Shown here: positions 24,808 to 38,111 of the stretch, piece after piece
Numbering within the stretch: the first letter of the stretch is position 1
Layout: each line of letters starts with the position of its first letter
NCBI GenBank assembly: GCA_963082975.1
Contig: OY720349.1
Location: 49,519,962 to 49,583,961 of the forward strand
Length of the DNA stretch: 64,000 nt
Source: Labia minor
Taxonomy: Eukaryota > Arthropoda > Insecta > Dermaptera > Spongiphoridae
Direction of reading: 5' to 3'
Notes under the pieces: model-generated
Told to the model about the DNA's origin: nothing
Databases searched by the model: none
Seen by the model: only the letters and a program-made list of their open reading frames with translations
Position numbers and translations under genes: made by a program

Positions 24808-27276
24808 TATTATTTAATAAATTTTGTTTATTTTAAAATTTCTAAGAAAAATATTTGAGTTAACATTTAAAAAGAAATAACTAATATATATAAAAAAAAC
24901 TCCAAAAAAGACTTAAATAATAATAAATATCATTTAATAATAATCTATAAATATTGAACATAAATAATATTGTTTCATTTATATTTTTAAAATTAATTCA
25001 TTAAAAAAAAGTATTTTATTAAAAAATTAATACGTATGGTATTATTTACTTAATTGATTTTAACATATGAGAATAGAATTTAGTTCTTTATAATCAATTT
25101 TTTTAAATGATTTTCATTTATTTATTTATTATTACTATATAAAGAATTTTTCATTAAGGCAAGGATTTTCTATTGAATTATATAAAAATAAGAGCTGATA
25201 ATTTTTTAATAAAAATTTCTATAAATATTTATTTATAAATTTTTAAAATAAAATTAAGTTGAACAAATTCAAAAACAAAATTCTTAGTAAATATAAAAAA
25301 TAATGATTAAATTAATTTTTTTATATATATTCATAATAAATTTTAGACGAACTTTTTATATATAAGACCGTTAATAGTTTATTCTAGGAGAGAATACGTT
25401 ACAAAATCAACAATGACATTTCTATATTGTCTTGGATAAAGAATAGTAATTTTTTTATAAGACAATGTCTTTTCGACTTTTTTGAGGACCTGTATTTAAT
25501 CATCTTCTATTGTAGAATATTAATGATGACAATATATATGTATATAAGTAATAATTTATATTAAAATTAATCATTTATTATAAAATACATTCATTATTCA
25601 TTTTCTTTTATAACTATTATTTACAAAACATTTAACGTATCAAGAAAACATTGTTGGAAACTTAAATATTTATGTTCAAATTGATTCTTTAAAAAAATTA
25701 AATATTTACTATTTTCTCATCATATATTTTGTATTCGGAATGTATTACAATCGAAATTATTTATTATATTCAAAATATAGAATCAACGAAAATTTGTTCG
25801 AATAAATATTTTTGGCAATTGGTAAAAAATTATTTTTGATTATATCATATATAAATTCTAAAATAAAAGAGATGATAGAGATAAAAATAAACGTAAATAT
25901 AAATAATAACCTAAAATAATTTTAATTAAATATTATTTTAATAGATTTGTTTTACAAAATTAACTATTTATAAAATAATATTAATAGATCAAAATGTAAA
26001 ACTATAAAAATATTAGCAAATCAAAACATATTTTTCAATATATATTCTTTTATTAATAAAATTTGAATCTACACACATAATAATTTGAAAGATTTTTCAA
26101 AAGCTTGTTACACTAAAATTCTAAACATTTACAGATATCAAGAATTCTCTCTTAAATTATATTATCTTAAGACTTAATTACATAAACATATTTTGAGTCC
26201 TCTCCAAAAATGTATTAAATGTTCTGTTTCTGTATGTTCCTGTCTACAATTTCTTAATTTATTCATAACAACACTACAATGCTTTTCGGAAATGGTAGTT
26301 CAAAACCTGGATAGTTTAAATAAAAAGTTTATGAAACTTTAATATAAAAATTAAAATGCTAAAACTGGATCTTATTTTAGCATTTAGGAAGCATTTTAAA
26401 AATAATTAATTAATCAAAAGATCCATTATTTAATTAAACTTTGATAGAAATTCAAATAAGTATTTTTAATCTTGATCTGTAAGTTTTGATAATTTTGAAT
26501 GGGAGAAAAGGATCACTAATTTCTATCTTCAACTTTAATCAGAACCAAAATGTATATTTTATATTAGTGAAAGAGCAACAACATTCGGGCATAACAGAAA
26601 ATCTTTTACAATTTTTAATAAAAAAATTCTTTAAATTAGGGAAGAGACTATTTATATATACGCTGTATGTAAACAATTGATAAAGTATATTTGTAAATAT
26701 GTTTTTAGAGGAACATAATATCCTTTAAGATATATTTTTTAAAAATTAGGAGAGCTGAAAAGATATGTGAGAATATATTTTTACGAAACATTTGGGAATA
26801 TGTAAGACAATATAACCAACATAATTGAACAATTATTTTGAACCCTTCAAAAAGTCAAAGATAAAGTTGTTTCCTAAACAGTTAAAACCATATATAGTCC
26901 AAAATGAGATTTAAAAATATTTGCATTGATGAAAATCTTAATAGGAAAATATCAAAATAATATAATACATCGTTGTTATAATAGAGTTTCATATTATTTT
27001 TGGAACTATTTTAATACACTATATCAACGGTGGCCAAACCCTGGCTCGCGTCAACTTTTCGATAATAACCCAAAAAGGGGTAGGAATATTACTAAGCCGG
27101 TGTGAAGAATAGGAATTATCAGTAATTGCATGTAAAACATAAATAAAAACCTATAAAGTTGAAATGTTTAAATACTAAAAAAATTATTTTTAATTTAACT
27201 AAAAATTTTACAGATAATTATTATGAATGGTAAACCTTCAATAAATATGTAGAAAAATTCAAAGTAATGCACTGTA
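24808..27276. other. AT-rich, little recognised
   Basis: No gene. Near 27027-27062 a CGGTGGCCAAACCCTGGCTC segment resembles a decayed hAT terminus, without a partner. Confidence 0.4.
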
Positions 27277-28180
27277 TGGACAATAACCAAGGTGACTAAG
27301 ACCATAAAAACAAAACGGGTTACAAATTTATAAATTTTATTTCAGTATATTCAAGATACATCCCTTCCTCATTGATAAATCTTTCAAATCTTTTATAAAA
27401 TAAATTGAAGCATAAATAGAAGTCATTCTTTTGGAGCCCCTTTAGGGCCGCGGTTACGTAATTCTGGATTTCTTCCACCGATGAAAAACGCTCTCCCATC
27501 ATGGCCATTTTTAGGATAATGAATAGCCAAAAGTCAGCTGGGGCTAGATCAGGGGAATAAGGAGGATGGGCAATAAGAACAACGCCTTTTTTCGCCAAAA
27601 ACTTGGTCACAATTAGACACTTGTGCGCAGGACTGTTGTCGTGCAATAGCCTCCATGAGCCTTGCTCGCGATACTCAGGGCGAATTCGAGCGATTCTCTT
27701 CAGCAAACGACCCAAGACCTTCAAATAGTATTCTCCATTGACCGTCTGCCCTTGGGGAGTGAATTATTGATGAATGATGCCTTTAGCATAAAAAAAAACT
27801 GTCAAAAGAGTCTTCATTCGACTCTTTTGAAGCCGGACTTTTTTGGGTCGCTTCTCTTCATTTGAAAATGTTCTTACGTCTCATGGCTTCCTCTCCATGT
27901 GCTTTTTGAATCATTGTAAATGTTTCTGTGGCTGTTTTTCCAAGCTTGAAACAGTATTTGATGTTGGCGCGAATTTGAAGTGTAGGATTCATGGTTTCTT
28001 TGTGACAAAATAGAAAATGTTGATCTGAAAAAATTGGATTTCTGAAAAAGTATCAACACTAGAAAACTGAATTTTTTTTTGGTTATCGAGGGTTCGTATG
28101 CCTATTTAATTATGTTTTGATATCTTAAGTGTAGCGCCGTGAAAAGGAGTTACAGCACTAGTCACCTTGGTTATTGTCCA
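27277..28180 (-). mobile_element. Internally deleted mariner element
   Basis: Inverted ends TGGACAATAACCAAGGTGACT at 27277 and, reversed, at 28180. The minus strand encodes a mariner transposase. The N-terminal RANIKYCFKLGKTATETF...HGEEAMRR is followed by a deletion that removes the rest of the DNA-binding region and the first catalytic aspartate segment. A C-terminal half remains: SWRLLHDNSPAHKC carries the second aspartate and PPYSPDLAPADFWLF the third. Frameshifts occur near 27720-27870. The flanks are TA on the left but CA on the right, so the TA target is decayed on one side. Confidence 0.85.
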
Positions 28181-28843
28181 CAACGTGTATGTATCTTTTC
28201 GAACTTGATAATTAATAGACTTGATACAATGATACAAGATTCTTATGACAAAGTTGGAGGAGAGTGGTTACTGTGACCAAGAACTTTCGAGTTCATTAAA
28301 GAATGAAAAATGGATTTACTTTATTGTTGTACATGTAAATTTCTTTATCTAAATTTCACTGAATTAATTATATTCTATAGTTTATTGACTACTTTATAAA
28401 ACAAATTTGTAAACAAACTTTATAAATTAAAAGAATAATTAGTTATAATTATGTAGTTATTCATTAAACATTAAGTGTAATGAATACAATCACCTACTGT
28501 AAGTGTGAATAACCAATTGTTTTATATAAAAATAATCCACCGTATATTAATATGATATGAAAATATAGCCACATCTAAAGATTTAGATATATTTAATTTT
28601 TTTTAAATTTACATTTAATAATAAATTTTATTAAACCAGAAAAAAACAAGGATGAAATTTTGAAAGTACACAGGAATGTATAATAAGTTTTTCATTTAAT
28701 CAGTTCTTTGTGCTGAATATTCCTTAACTCCTTAGATTCTATAATTTTTTAGTTAATTAATATTAACTGGAATAAAATTTTTTCAATAATATATAGATAT
28801 AGTTGCGTAAACAATATAAATATATATATTTAAGTAAAATATA
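28181..28843. other. AT-rich, nothing recognised
   Basis: Spacer between two mariner-type elements. Confidence 0.5.
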
Positions 28844-29742
28844 TTAGGTTGGCAACTAAGTCATTGCCGATTTCATTCATAGATGACTTCAGTTGAATTT
28901 TTAGGTTTGCCGACGTATAGTCCAAATGTAAAACACATTTTGGTATTTGATAGTTGGTAATTCAGCTGTCAATCAGTAAAAAAAGTTTTTTGATCGGTTC
29001 CGTAGTTTTCGTTTGACGTTCGTTGAAAAATGGAAGATCAAAAGGAACATTTTCGTCATATTTTGCTTTTTTATTTCCGCAAAGGGAAAAACGCATCGCA
29101 AGCTCATAAAAAGTTATAAGCTGTTTATGGTGACGAAGCCTTAAAGGAACGGCAGTGTCAAAATTGGTTTGCCAAATTTCGTTCTGGGGATTTTTCACTC
29201 AAAGATGAAAAACACTCTGGTCGTCCAGTTGAAGTTGATGTCGACCTGATCAAAGCAATAATCGATTCGGATCGTCACAATACAACACGTGAGATTGCAG
29301 AGAAGCTTCAGGTATCACATACATGCATTGAAAAACACTTAAAAAAACTCGATACATGGATTCCTCACGAACTGAAAGAAACACAATTAACGCAACGCAT
29401 TAACAGCTGCGATTTGCTAAAGAAATGTAATGAAAATGATCCATTTTCAAAACGACTGATAATAGCTTATAACTTTTTATGAGCTTGCGATGCGTTTTTC
29501 CCTTTGTGGAAATAAAAAAGCAAAATATGACGAAAATGTTCCTTTTGATCTTCCATTTTTCAACGAATGTCAAACGAAAACTACGGAACCGATCAAAAAA
29601 CTTTTTTTACTGATTGACAGCTGAATTACCAACTATCAAATACCAAAATGTGTTTTACATTTGGACTATACGTCGGCAAACCTAAAAATTCAACTGAAGT
29701 CATCTATGAATGAAATCGGCAATGACTTAGTTGCCAACCTAA
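28844..29742. mobile_element. Palindromic (foldback) mariner
   Basis: The element is flanked by TA on both sides and ends TTAGGTTGGCAACTAAGTCA in inverted orientation. Its arms, 28844-29122 and 29464-29742, are 279 bp each and nearly identical; I noticed only two substitutions. Each arm is the same mariner 5' end, including the transposase start MEDQKEHFRHILLFYFRKGK. The middle 29123-29463 continues the left copy (DEALKERQCQNWFAKFRSGD, GRPVEVDVDLIKAII, SHTCIEKHL), then stops. No catalytic domain remains, so it would depend on transposase from elsewhere. Confidence 0.9.
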
Positions 29743-30487
29743 TATTTAATATATTTAACTCAAATATGATAAAATTAACATAATTTGAAATAAACACAAT
29801 AAATTGTATATTTTTTAAAGGTTTTTTAATCGTTATTTTATTTGAATTTAGACATGATTTTTCTAGTTTCTTTTTACTATAAATGAGTGAAATGCTTTAA
29901 TGGAAGAGAGATAGAATTCGTAACTTCTTTGCATAATTCTCTTTTAAAAATTTAACTAGAATACTTATATCAGAGTGATACAATTCAAGAATAATAAATT
30001 TTTAAAATTAAAGAAATAAGTATTTAAGAATAAAAAATATAACAATATTAAATAATTATTATAAAGTTAGATATTAACCATAGGATCAAGGGAAGATATT
30101 ACAAATAGAACTCCAATATACTTTAAAATTTAAATAAAAGAATATAATAAATAATAATTTATCAATAAATAAACAGTTTGAAGTACTATAAAGGATCTTA
30201 ACACATATTGACTCTAATAAATTTTCAAATTAAAGAAATTAGATGTTTGAACTTGCTACTCTTCACGGATATTAATTAATTTTTGAAGAGTTGATATAAA
30301 AAAACATCATTACATAAACTTTACCTGACTGTATTTAATCGTAACAAGAGCTAGAGATAAGTTTTTAAAACTTAAAAATACTTAAATTACGATCAAATTT
30401 TTTTATGTTCCCAAAATAATTAAAAATGTTTATTATTATTTATCTTGGATGTGGATTTTTGGAAATATTTTTATATTTGTTACAAAC
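29743..30487. other. AT-rich, nothing recognised
   Basis: No gene or repeat boundary seen. Confidence 0.5.
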
Positions 30488-30718
30488 TGTAGGGTGGTGA
30501 TTAACGGTGTTTACCCATATCCTCGTCGCAAGGCAATTTTCCTATCTGGGGTCTATGGGACGGAGCAAAACAAGCCTCCGGGATTAAAATTGGGAAGCTA
30601 CTTGATAAAAAGCAGCGCCTCCGATCAAGAAAATCAAGATAAAGTTTGATAGGACCTTCTACTGATCATATGGCATCTAATTAATTAGGATGTACAAAAA
30701 TCAGAGGTTTTTTTTTAA
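30488..30718 (+). repeat. tRNA-derived SINE, copy 1 (5' part diverged)
   Basis: Shares with the copy at 53.4-53.9 kb the block CTGGGGTCTATGGGACGGAG, then CCTCCGG, AGCTACTTGATA, GTTTGATAGGACC and TCTACTGATCAT. It ends AATCAGAGGTTTTTTTTTT. The head (TGGTGATTAACGG) resembles a pol III A box but the B-box part is missing. The tail is poly(T) rather than poly(A). Confidence 0.7.
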
Positions 30719-33564
30719 AAAATATATTAAACAATTGGATGTTATAAAAATTGATGTTCTAGCAATCACATTTTAAAAGTCTCTCAAATATATAATTTTA
30801 AACACAGTAATTAGAAAATTTTATAATAAAGTCCACCAAAATGGCGAATTTTAAAACATGAATTTAATCTCTCTAATTTGCGAACAAAACTTTGCTTTCT
30901 CCCTCCCTGATAGTATCAACATTTTCCTAACTTGATCTCACAGATATTTAATGAGGTCTTAATTTAAATACTTATTTCTAAACTTTGTGATGAAATGCGA
31001 TGTGGCCCTGGTCAAAATAATAAAATAGATAAAAAAAAAAAAAATAAACAGTTCAAATATTTTATTAATAGTTCAGAAGTGTCTATACGTATTTTATTTC
31101 AATTTAATTTAATTTTAGTTTAACTTTTTATTCAGATAATTATTTTAAGAACGAATGTGGAAAGTTAGAATTCCCTGTCCACCTTGTCTACGTCAATATT
31201 ATATCATATTCTTATAGCATTACTTAACAAAATAGAAAAAAATCTGGTGCACTCATCACCCTCCATTCTTATACCACCTTACTTCTTACACTTTTTTGCA
31301 AACTTTAATGTTAATTATCACTATAGTTCATGTTGATAATTTGATTTTTCATTTTTTACTATTAATATTAGCCCATTCATGTATCAATGTTATTTAAAAT
31401 AATAAAATTTATGTATTTTAAAGGAAGCCATTTTGAAAATTTGTCAATTAAATTCTTTCACAGTAATTCAAAGCGAATAGTCTTCTTGATATTAAATATA
31501 ACATTATTTCACATTTATCGTACGATTTTAATCAAAATTAGTTTAACCGATTTTGAGAAAAGTGCAAAAAAGTACAATATTCTTCTTAAATCATTTTTTG
31601 CAGTTTTCTTTATTATTATTATTATTATTTATTCTTTTATTTTATATTATATATTTTCAGTTTTTGGGTCTATTTTTTGTTTGTTTTTCCATCTACTTCA
31701 ATAGTTATTCAATTAGGAGATGTCAAGTGTGGGTACAATTTAAGGTTCTTCAAAGATATTAGAACTTTAGGAGTGTTTTTATGTTCTATAATATATTTTT
31801 AGTAAGTACAAAGAATATTAAATAGAGAATAAATTAATTAAATAATTTATTTATTTTACATTGAATATTTTAATAAAACTACTAGTTTGTTCATCTCCCG
31901 TAAATATCGTTATACTTGGTAAGTGCAGACAACAATGCTGGGGTAAGTGCATAATAGCCTTCTAATCTCCCATATCAAGTTTTTCTTTCTATCTTTCTTC
32001 TCCCGTCTTAATGAAGAATATTTAAATAATATAATTTATTTAATATTTGTTTAAAATTAACATGGTTCAAAATTTAAACAAGGAAGGTGAGCCAAAAAAT
32101 GTTATTATTTCTTATAACAAATTTGAAAAAAGATGAGAATTATAATAATTTATGTTTTATTTGTGAGTGTGATTTTAAATATCGACAAAAAAAGAATAAA
32201 TTCAATGAATAACTTATATTGTGTGTGCAGACTAATAGAGGGTTTAAAATACTAATATAAAAATATGAACGATTACTTGATGATGATTAATATATCTACC
32301 TGCTTACTATTATATATTTTACATTAATTATTACTTTAATTATTAATTTAATTAATAATATATTTTTTTCTTTGTATATATTGTTGTTTTATTTTACAAC
32401 TCTATTAAAAATCTTGTTTTTTTTTTAAATCACATAACTTTTAAAGTAAGTAACATATTTTAATGCGGTAACATTTTATAGCAGACTTTATGATAATAAT
32501 ACTATCATCCTGTAATTTATCTTATAAGGCTTCAATGTTTTTTTAATTGGCATGTCCTCTAGTTACTGAAGCGGGAGTATACAGTTAAAAATTTGTAGAA
32601 TTTGTTATCAAAATTAAAATTTACACAAAAAATTTCCATTCCAATTAAAAGGATTAACACAGTAATAATCGTGGTTTTCAATAATAACAAAAACGTTAAG
32701 TATTTTATAGTCAAATTGAAAATAAATGTATTTGAAATTTATCTTTGCAAAAAGCTAGTCTGCATTTAATATACTTTTCCTGATTTCTAATTATAAATTT
32801 TCTTATGAAATAAAATTATTTGTAATATAACTCTAATTTTTGAAATTATATTAAATATGCATATTTTTTTTTGTCATTTACTACAATAAAAGAGATCGAA
32901 ACACTTATTTTTACAAATTAAACTATCAATTCTATTTAAACCCAAAATAATATTCAAATTCAATTCATTTACAACAAATTTTAAATGAATAATATAAATC
33001 AACTGACAAAATCTCCCGAAACAACTCGCCATTTGAATTTAATCTCACTCTCTGGGCGTGGTCTGATCTTGGATAAGTGACCCCAAAAAGTGACTCAAGG
33101 CAAGGAAAATTAAAACCAACATTTCTAATGACATATTAACCATATATTCAATTGAAAATTAATTAAATTTCTATTTGAATTATATTAATATGAAATACAC
33201 TTACAAAGGATGATTTAAAATTTTAATCAAATTGATGAACAATATAAAAGTAAAAACATATATATTTATTCATTTATTTAAAGTCTATACATAAAATCTT
33301 TTAGTTTAAAATTATATAGATTTTGAAATATGAAATAATGATGTGGAATCCCAGGTATCGAATTTCCCGACTTATTTTGTTTTTTAAGTTAGTTTTTTAA
33401 GTTTTAATGAATTTCTAATTTTTTACAATTATTTTAAGAATTTAATTAATTAATATTATCAATTAATTATATTAATTATGAATAATCAAAGGAAAGAAAA
33501 AAATAAATTTTCACGTTTTTAAAATAAAAAAAAAAAATTAAATAATTAAAACTCTATTTTCATA
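30719..33564. other. Gene-free AT-rich stretch
   Basis: No gene. A segment at about 31420-31575 has the phrase GTTTAACCGATTTTGAGAAA, a module common in transposon non-coding regions of this window, so a decayed element is likely. No ends found. Confidence 0.4.
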
Positions 33565-34095
33565 ATAATACGAACTTCGGTTATAGGTAGGCCTTTTTAT
33601 TGAAATATCTACAACTTCAGAAAGTATTTCTGGCTGATAGGAGGATTTCTTCGGCCACTTTTTTACTTTCCCGCATACTTCGTATAAGGGAAGTATTGGA
33701 ATCGTCAAAAATTTCGACTTCGAGATTTCGATAGATCTTGACGTTTTAGGCCTCCCTGAGTCGGAAAATACCATTTTTCGAATTATGTCTGTGTGTGTGT
33801 ATGTATGTATGTATGTATGTATGTAATGTCTGTAAGCAAATTTACTCAAAAACTAATCAAGCTAGGACTTCGAAATTTGGTACACCGATATTATTCACAG
33901 TTTGTAGATTTCTATCAAAATTTCGTCAACCGGAAGTGGTACTTTACCTACACTGGTTGCGTTTACCTTTCAAGTAAAGTACCAGTTTGCTTCGAGATAT
34001 TTGCTTCATATTTTGTATATAGATTTAAAAATATGAAAAAATTGAGATACCAAATTTCATCATCATCTGACTACCGGAAGTGACATTTTACCTAT
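33565..34095 (+). repeat. Transposon-derived repeat with TATG microsatellite
   Basis: Non-coding repeat with a (TG)n/(TATG)n tract at 33790-33825. The module GAAATTTGGTACACCGATAT follows, and then the ACCGGAAGTGGTACTTTACC phrase. Related in layout, not clearly in sequence, to the 600-bp family. No ends defined. Confidence 0.5.
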
Positions 34096-34099
34096 ACAA

Positions 34100-34600
34100 G
34101 TAGCGTTTCTTTTTTACCGACCGACGATAGTAAGGGAGGTATTGTTTTCACACCAAATTTCACCTATGGATATTTTTAGGTACATATCTTCACGAATCAT
34201 GCATTTTCTTAACAGAAAAAAGTATTTTTAGCATGATGTCTGTCCGTCCGTCCGTCCGTCTGTCCGTCTGTCCGTCCGTCCGTATAGATGTGTACAGCCT
34301 GAACGGCTCAACGGATTTTGATGAAATTTGGTATATTTACTTAATACATCAGTAGGATGAATTGATCAACTTTTGGTGCAAATCCGGAAACCGGAAGTGG
34401 TAGTATTAGCGATCGACGATAGGAAGAGAAGGGTTATTTTCACACCAAATTTCACATGTGGAGATTTTTTACATATCACCACGAATCATGCATTTTGTAT
34501 TGGTTTTAACATCGAGAAAAATCATCTTACTTATTTTTTTCTTAATTTAAAATTATATCACGTCACAGCCAGCTCTTATATATTATAAATAAAATAAAAT
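34100..34600 (+). repeat. Repeat family B, copy 1
   Basis: Begins ACCGACCGACGATAGTAAGG. A (GTCC/GTCT)n tract lies at 34236-34282, followed by CTGAACGGCTCAACGGATTT and ACCGGAAGTGGTAGTATTAG. An inverted copy lies at 39030-39505. Non-coding. Confidence 0.75.
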
Positions 34601-36178
34601 TAAAAATTTTTATATTATATCCATATCTGTTTTTTTACATTTAAAATATCAGTTAACCGGAAGTAGCACTTTATTCTATATATATATATAAATGTTACCA
34701 AATATCAAATTTGAAACCAATAAACTAACACGAACTGGCTCTTTATCAATACCAAGTTTACATATTCTAAATATTCATTCACAACTCTTTATACCTATTT
34801 ATATGCGGGAAAGTCTAGGGGAGGACACTCCCGATATTTTATTTTCATAGAGAAATCCTGTCTTTTACTATCAGCCCTCTTCTTTATTAACCTCATTTTC
34901 TATTTTATTTCTGTTGAGGTGATGATTGAATAATTATTCAAACTTCCCATTACTATTAAATAAAGAAATAAAATAATGAAACAACTAATTAGAAAGATTT
35001 TTACTGAAAACATAAAATATAAGAGTTAAATCAAAATAGAAATAATTATTAATACATCATCTGAATTAATTTTTTTTTTTTTTGAACTTTCATTACATTT
35101 TTTCAGAAGGTTAGGTACACTCGTTTCATAGGACATTTTAACCATATTTTGAAAGCAATTTTGATACAATAATTTATTTTATTGAAAAACAAAAAAAAAA
35201 AAATGGTTTTTGAATTGATAGACGGTGGTGAAAATTTTATTATCTATACCATAAATTTAACCAAGAAAAGTGAATTAATATTGTATGTGGTATTAATTTA
35301 AATACAAATTTTTGATTTAGTTTGTGTCCTTAAAGGCTGATGATTTGCTATTTGAAATCGAATAATAGGAGTTGTAAACAAAGTAAAACAGGTAGAAGGC
35401 ATAAATCTCTAATTTTATTATTGCTTATAAAAAAGAAATAATTGATTTAAAAAAAAAATAATATTACTTATTAATTAATTAATTCTATAAGAAGGTTTCT
35501 TTAATAATATGTATATAGAGACGATAAAATGTAAACAGCATGGGGGCGCTGTTGTGGACCAATGGCAATGACCTTTCTCAACCGGTTGATTGCCCGACAA
35601 CACCGCCTCTATGCCGTATACATTTTTCCATCATTATACATTAATTAGAAATAAATGAATTACAAAAGAAAAAAGAACTGTTCCATTACTTACTTTTGCT
35701 GAATAAAAATTTATAACATTGTAAACAGAATAATCATCTTTTGTTGTGTTGTGGGAGGCGGCTATGTTGTTAGTCCAGAGTGAATTCCAATTGTGCTTTT
35801 GTCATTAACTTGAATAATTATTTATTTTAGAATAAAGTTTAGGCTAGACTCTTATCAGCCACACTGATAGTTTTAGATAGGCCATAAATAGTGCATCACT
35901 TGATTTTATATTATAAATTCATGTACAAAGTAATTTTCAATATTACTAAGGTCATTGGTATTAATTTATTTTTTTATTAGTTTTTTTATTACTATATTAT
36001 ATTTATTTTAGAAACTAAGAATTGGGTCATTTTTTTTATTTATTGAATTATTTATTATAATTATTTATTAAACGATAGATTGCAAATGAAAATCTTTCTT
36101 TAAATAAGATACTGATACGATATTTACAGTTGTGGTGTGCATAACATTGGGTGCATAATATAACATTTCCCCTATCTA
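34601..36178. other. AT-rich with one small foldback element
   Basis: Apart from the hairpin at 35521-35632 I see no gene or mobile element. Confidence 0.5.
35521..35632. repeat. Small foldback repeat, GC-rich
   Basis: Imperfect inverted arms of about 35 bp (ATGTAAACAGCATGGGGGCG at 35529 and its inverted partner ending near 35632). The loop includes CAACCGGTTG. Probably a tiny MITE. No target duplication found. Confidence 0.6.
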
Positions 36179-37034
36179 AAGGGTGTTTTTTTTCGAGGTA
36201 TAGAACTTTAAGTTGGCATTACTGTTCAAGTTGACCACCGATTTAACAGCTGTCAAGTAATTTATTCTCAGTTTGGTTTGGCAATTCATGATGAATAGAC
36301 TCACGCCTGAACAAATAGTACAATTTTATTTCGAAAATAATGGTTCTGTGCGGAATACGTATCGTGCACTACGTCCATTTTATCGTCGACAAAATCGTCC
36401 ATCAGAGCAGTTAATTCGATTCACCATGGAACGTTTTCGCACCACGTTTACTCTTATTGATAACTTCCAGAGACGCCGAACGGTGCGTACAGAAGAAGCT
36501 ATTGCTACTGTAGAGCGTAGCATTGAGGAAGACCACAGTCAATGGTGATCGGTATAGAGCCATGATTACTAACTTTTACATTCCTGAATTGAACAACGAT
36601 GATGTCCAGGAGCACTGGTTCCAACAAGACGGCGCAACATGTCACACAGCTCGTGCCACAATCGATTTATTGAAAGACACGTTTGGTGACCGCCTAATTT
36701 CACATTTTGGACCTGTGAATTGGCCTCCAAGATCTTGTGATTTAACACCGCTAGACTACTTTCTGTGGAGCTATGTAAAGTCATTGGTCTATGCAGACAA
36801 CATTCGCCGTGTTATTGCTGATATACGGCCACAAATGTTGGAAAAAGTTATCGAAAATTGGACGTCCAGATTGGACTACATCCGAGCCAACCGTGGCGGT
36901 CATATGCCAGAAATCATATATAAAATGTAATGCCACAAGATTATCTTTCGTATAAATAAAATTCATGTCAATCGAATAATCCATCGTTGTTTTATTGCAA
37001 TTTATAGTTCTATACCTCTAAAAGAAACACTCTT
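36179..37034 (+). mobile_element. Internally deleted Tc1/mariner-type element with TA target
   Basis: Flanked by TA (36177-36178 and 37035-37036). Ends are AAGGGTGTTTTTTTTCGAGG and, reversed, AAGAGTGTTTCTTTTAGAGG, leading into GTATAGAACT. The transposase N-terminus begins MMNRLTPEQIVQFYFENN and runs to IATVERSIEEDHSQW (36285-36548). A deletion near 36530-36545 shifts the frame and removes the first catalytic aspartate. The C-terminal part (about 36535-36930) keeps WFQQDGATCHTA and LTPLDYFLWSYV and ends RGGHMPEIIYKM. Otherwise well preserved, so fairly recent. Confidence 0.9.
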
Positions 37035-37996
37035 TATTATAAGAAGAACAACAACAAAAATTCTGCCAAAATGTATTGTGTTACTTAAAGTTTTGATACA
37101 CAGAGAGCAAATTCTTTCACAAAATTTAATCAAAATTATGTAACAATACCAGTGATAGTTTATATAAATATCTGTATATTCTTTTTAAGATAAATTAAGA
37201 TAAATTAAAATCAAAATGTTAATTATTTACGCACATATCTAGAGATAAATAAAAACAGTTGTAATAGATAGATCAAATCAAAAATATACCTCAATCAAAA
37301 AGTATAGATCGATTTATTGATATTTAAACAAATGAAAAAATATCGTAATATTTTATAGGAGCATCTCCATAATGAAACTAAAAGGTGTCGACCTGAGTAA
37401 TAAATGCATGATGAAATAATGACGATTCCATCCAATCTAATGGCAATCTCACCACTCATAGTAAAATTGATTTTAAGGGAAGGGAATTTATTTATAGTTC
37501 AGTATTTTATGAAATACCTCAATTTGCTGATGTTATTTATAATTTCAAATTTTTAGAGATAGATGCAAAGAATCGATATTTGACTCTCTCTCTCTTTCTC
37601 TCTCTATCCGCTATTGCTCTTTCCTCGAAGAAGGGGAGGAGAGGTGGCTATACTGCTTTATAAATTAGTATGACAAAAGGTATTTATTGAGCTTTTATGA
37701 GTTTTAGTAAAGTTCAAAAGCATCCAAACGTATGTTTCCATTAGTTTCCCTTTATTAAAAAAAAAAAAATTGGTATCTTAAAATTGCTATTTTTACACCA
37801 TTATATCTATAAAATGGAAGTAAATTTGGATATGAAAGGTGAGTATGTTTTTTTAGTGGGATTGCCATTTTTATATACTATCTATTATCTAAGAATTCGT
37901 TAGGAATGAGGTGAGGGAAGATAATTTTAAGGTATCACACAGGTGCTACGTGTTTTAGAATATTAGCATCCCTTCTTCAACATAAAATATATTTTC

Positions 37997-38041
<45 letters not shown>

Positions 38042-38111
38042 GTAAATAGGCATACATTATAATCTATTATATTAATATAATAATTATTGTATAATATTAT
38101 ATACATATACT
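37035..38111. other. AT-rich with microsatellite
   Basis: No gene. A CT-rich patch is at about 37584-37612 and a long (TA)n run at 37999-38034. Confidence 0.5.
37999..38034. repeat. (TA)n microsatellite
   Basis: About 18 uninterrupted TA units. Confidence 0.9.

Noticed and set aside
28962-29198. Minus-strand open frame in the foldback mariner
   Set aside because: Antisense of the mariner 5' end; it exists because the arms are inverted copies.
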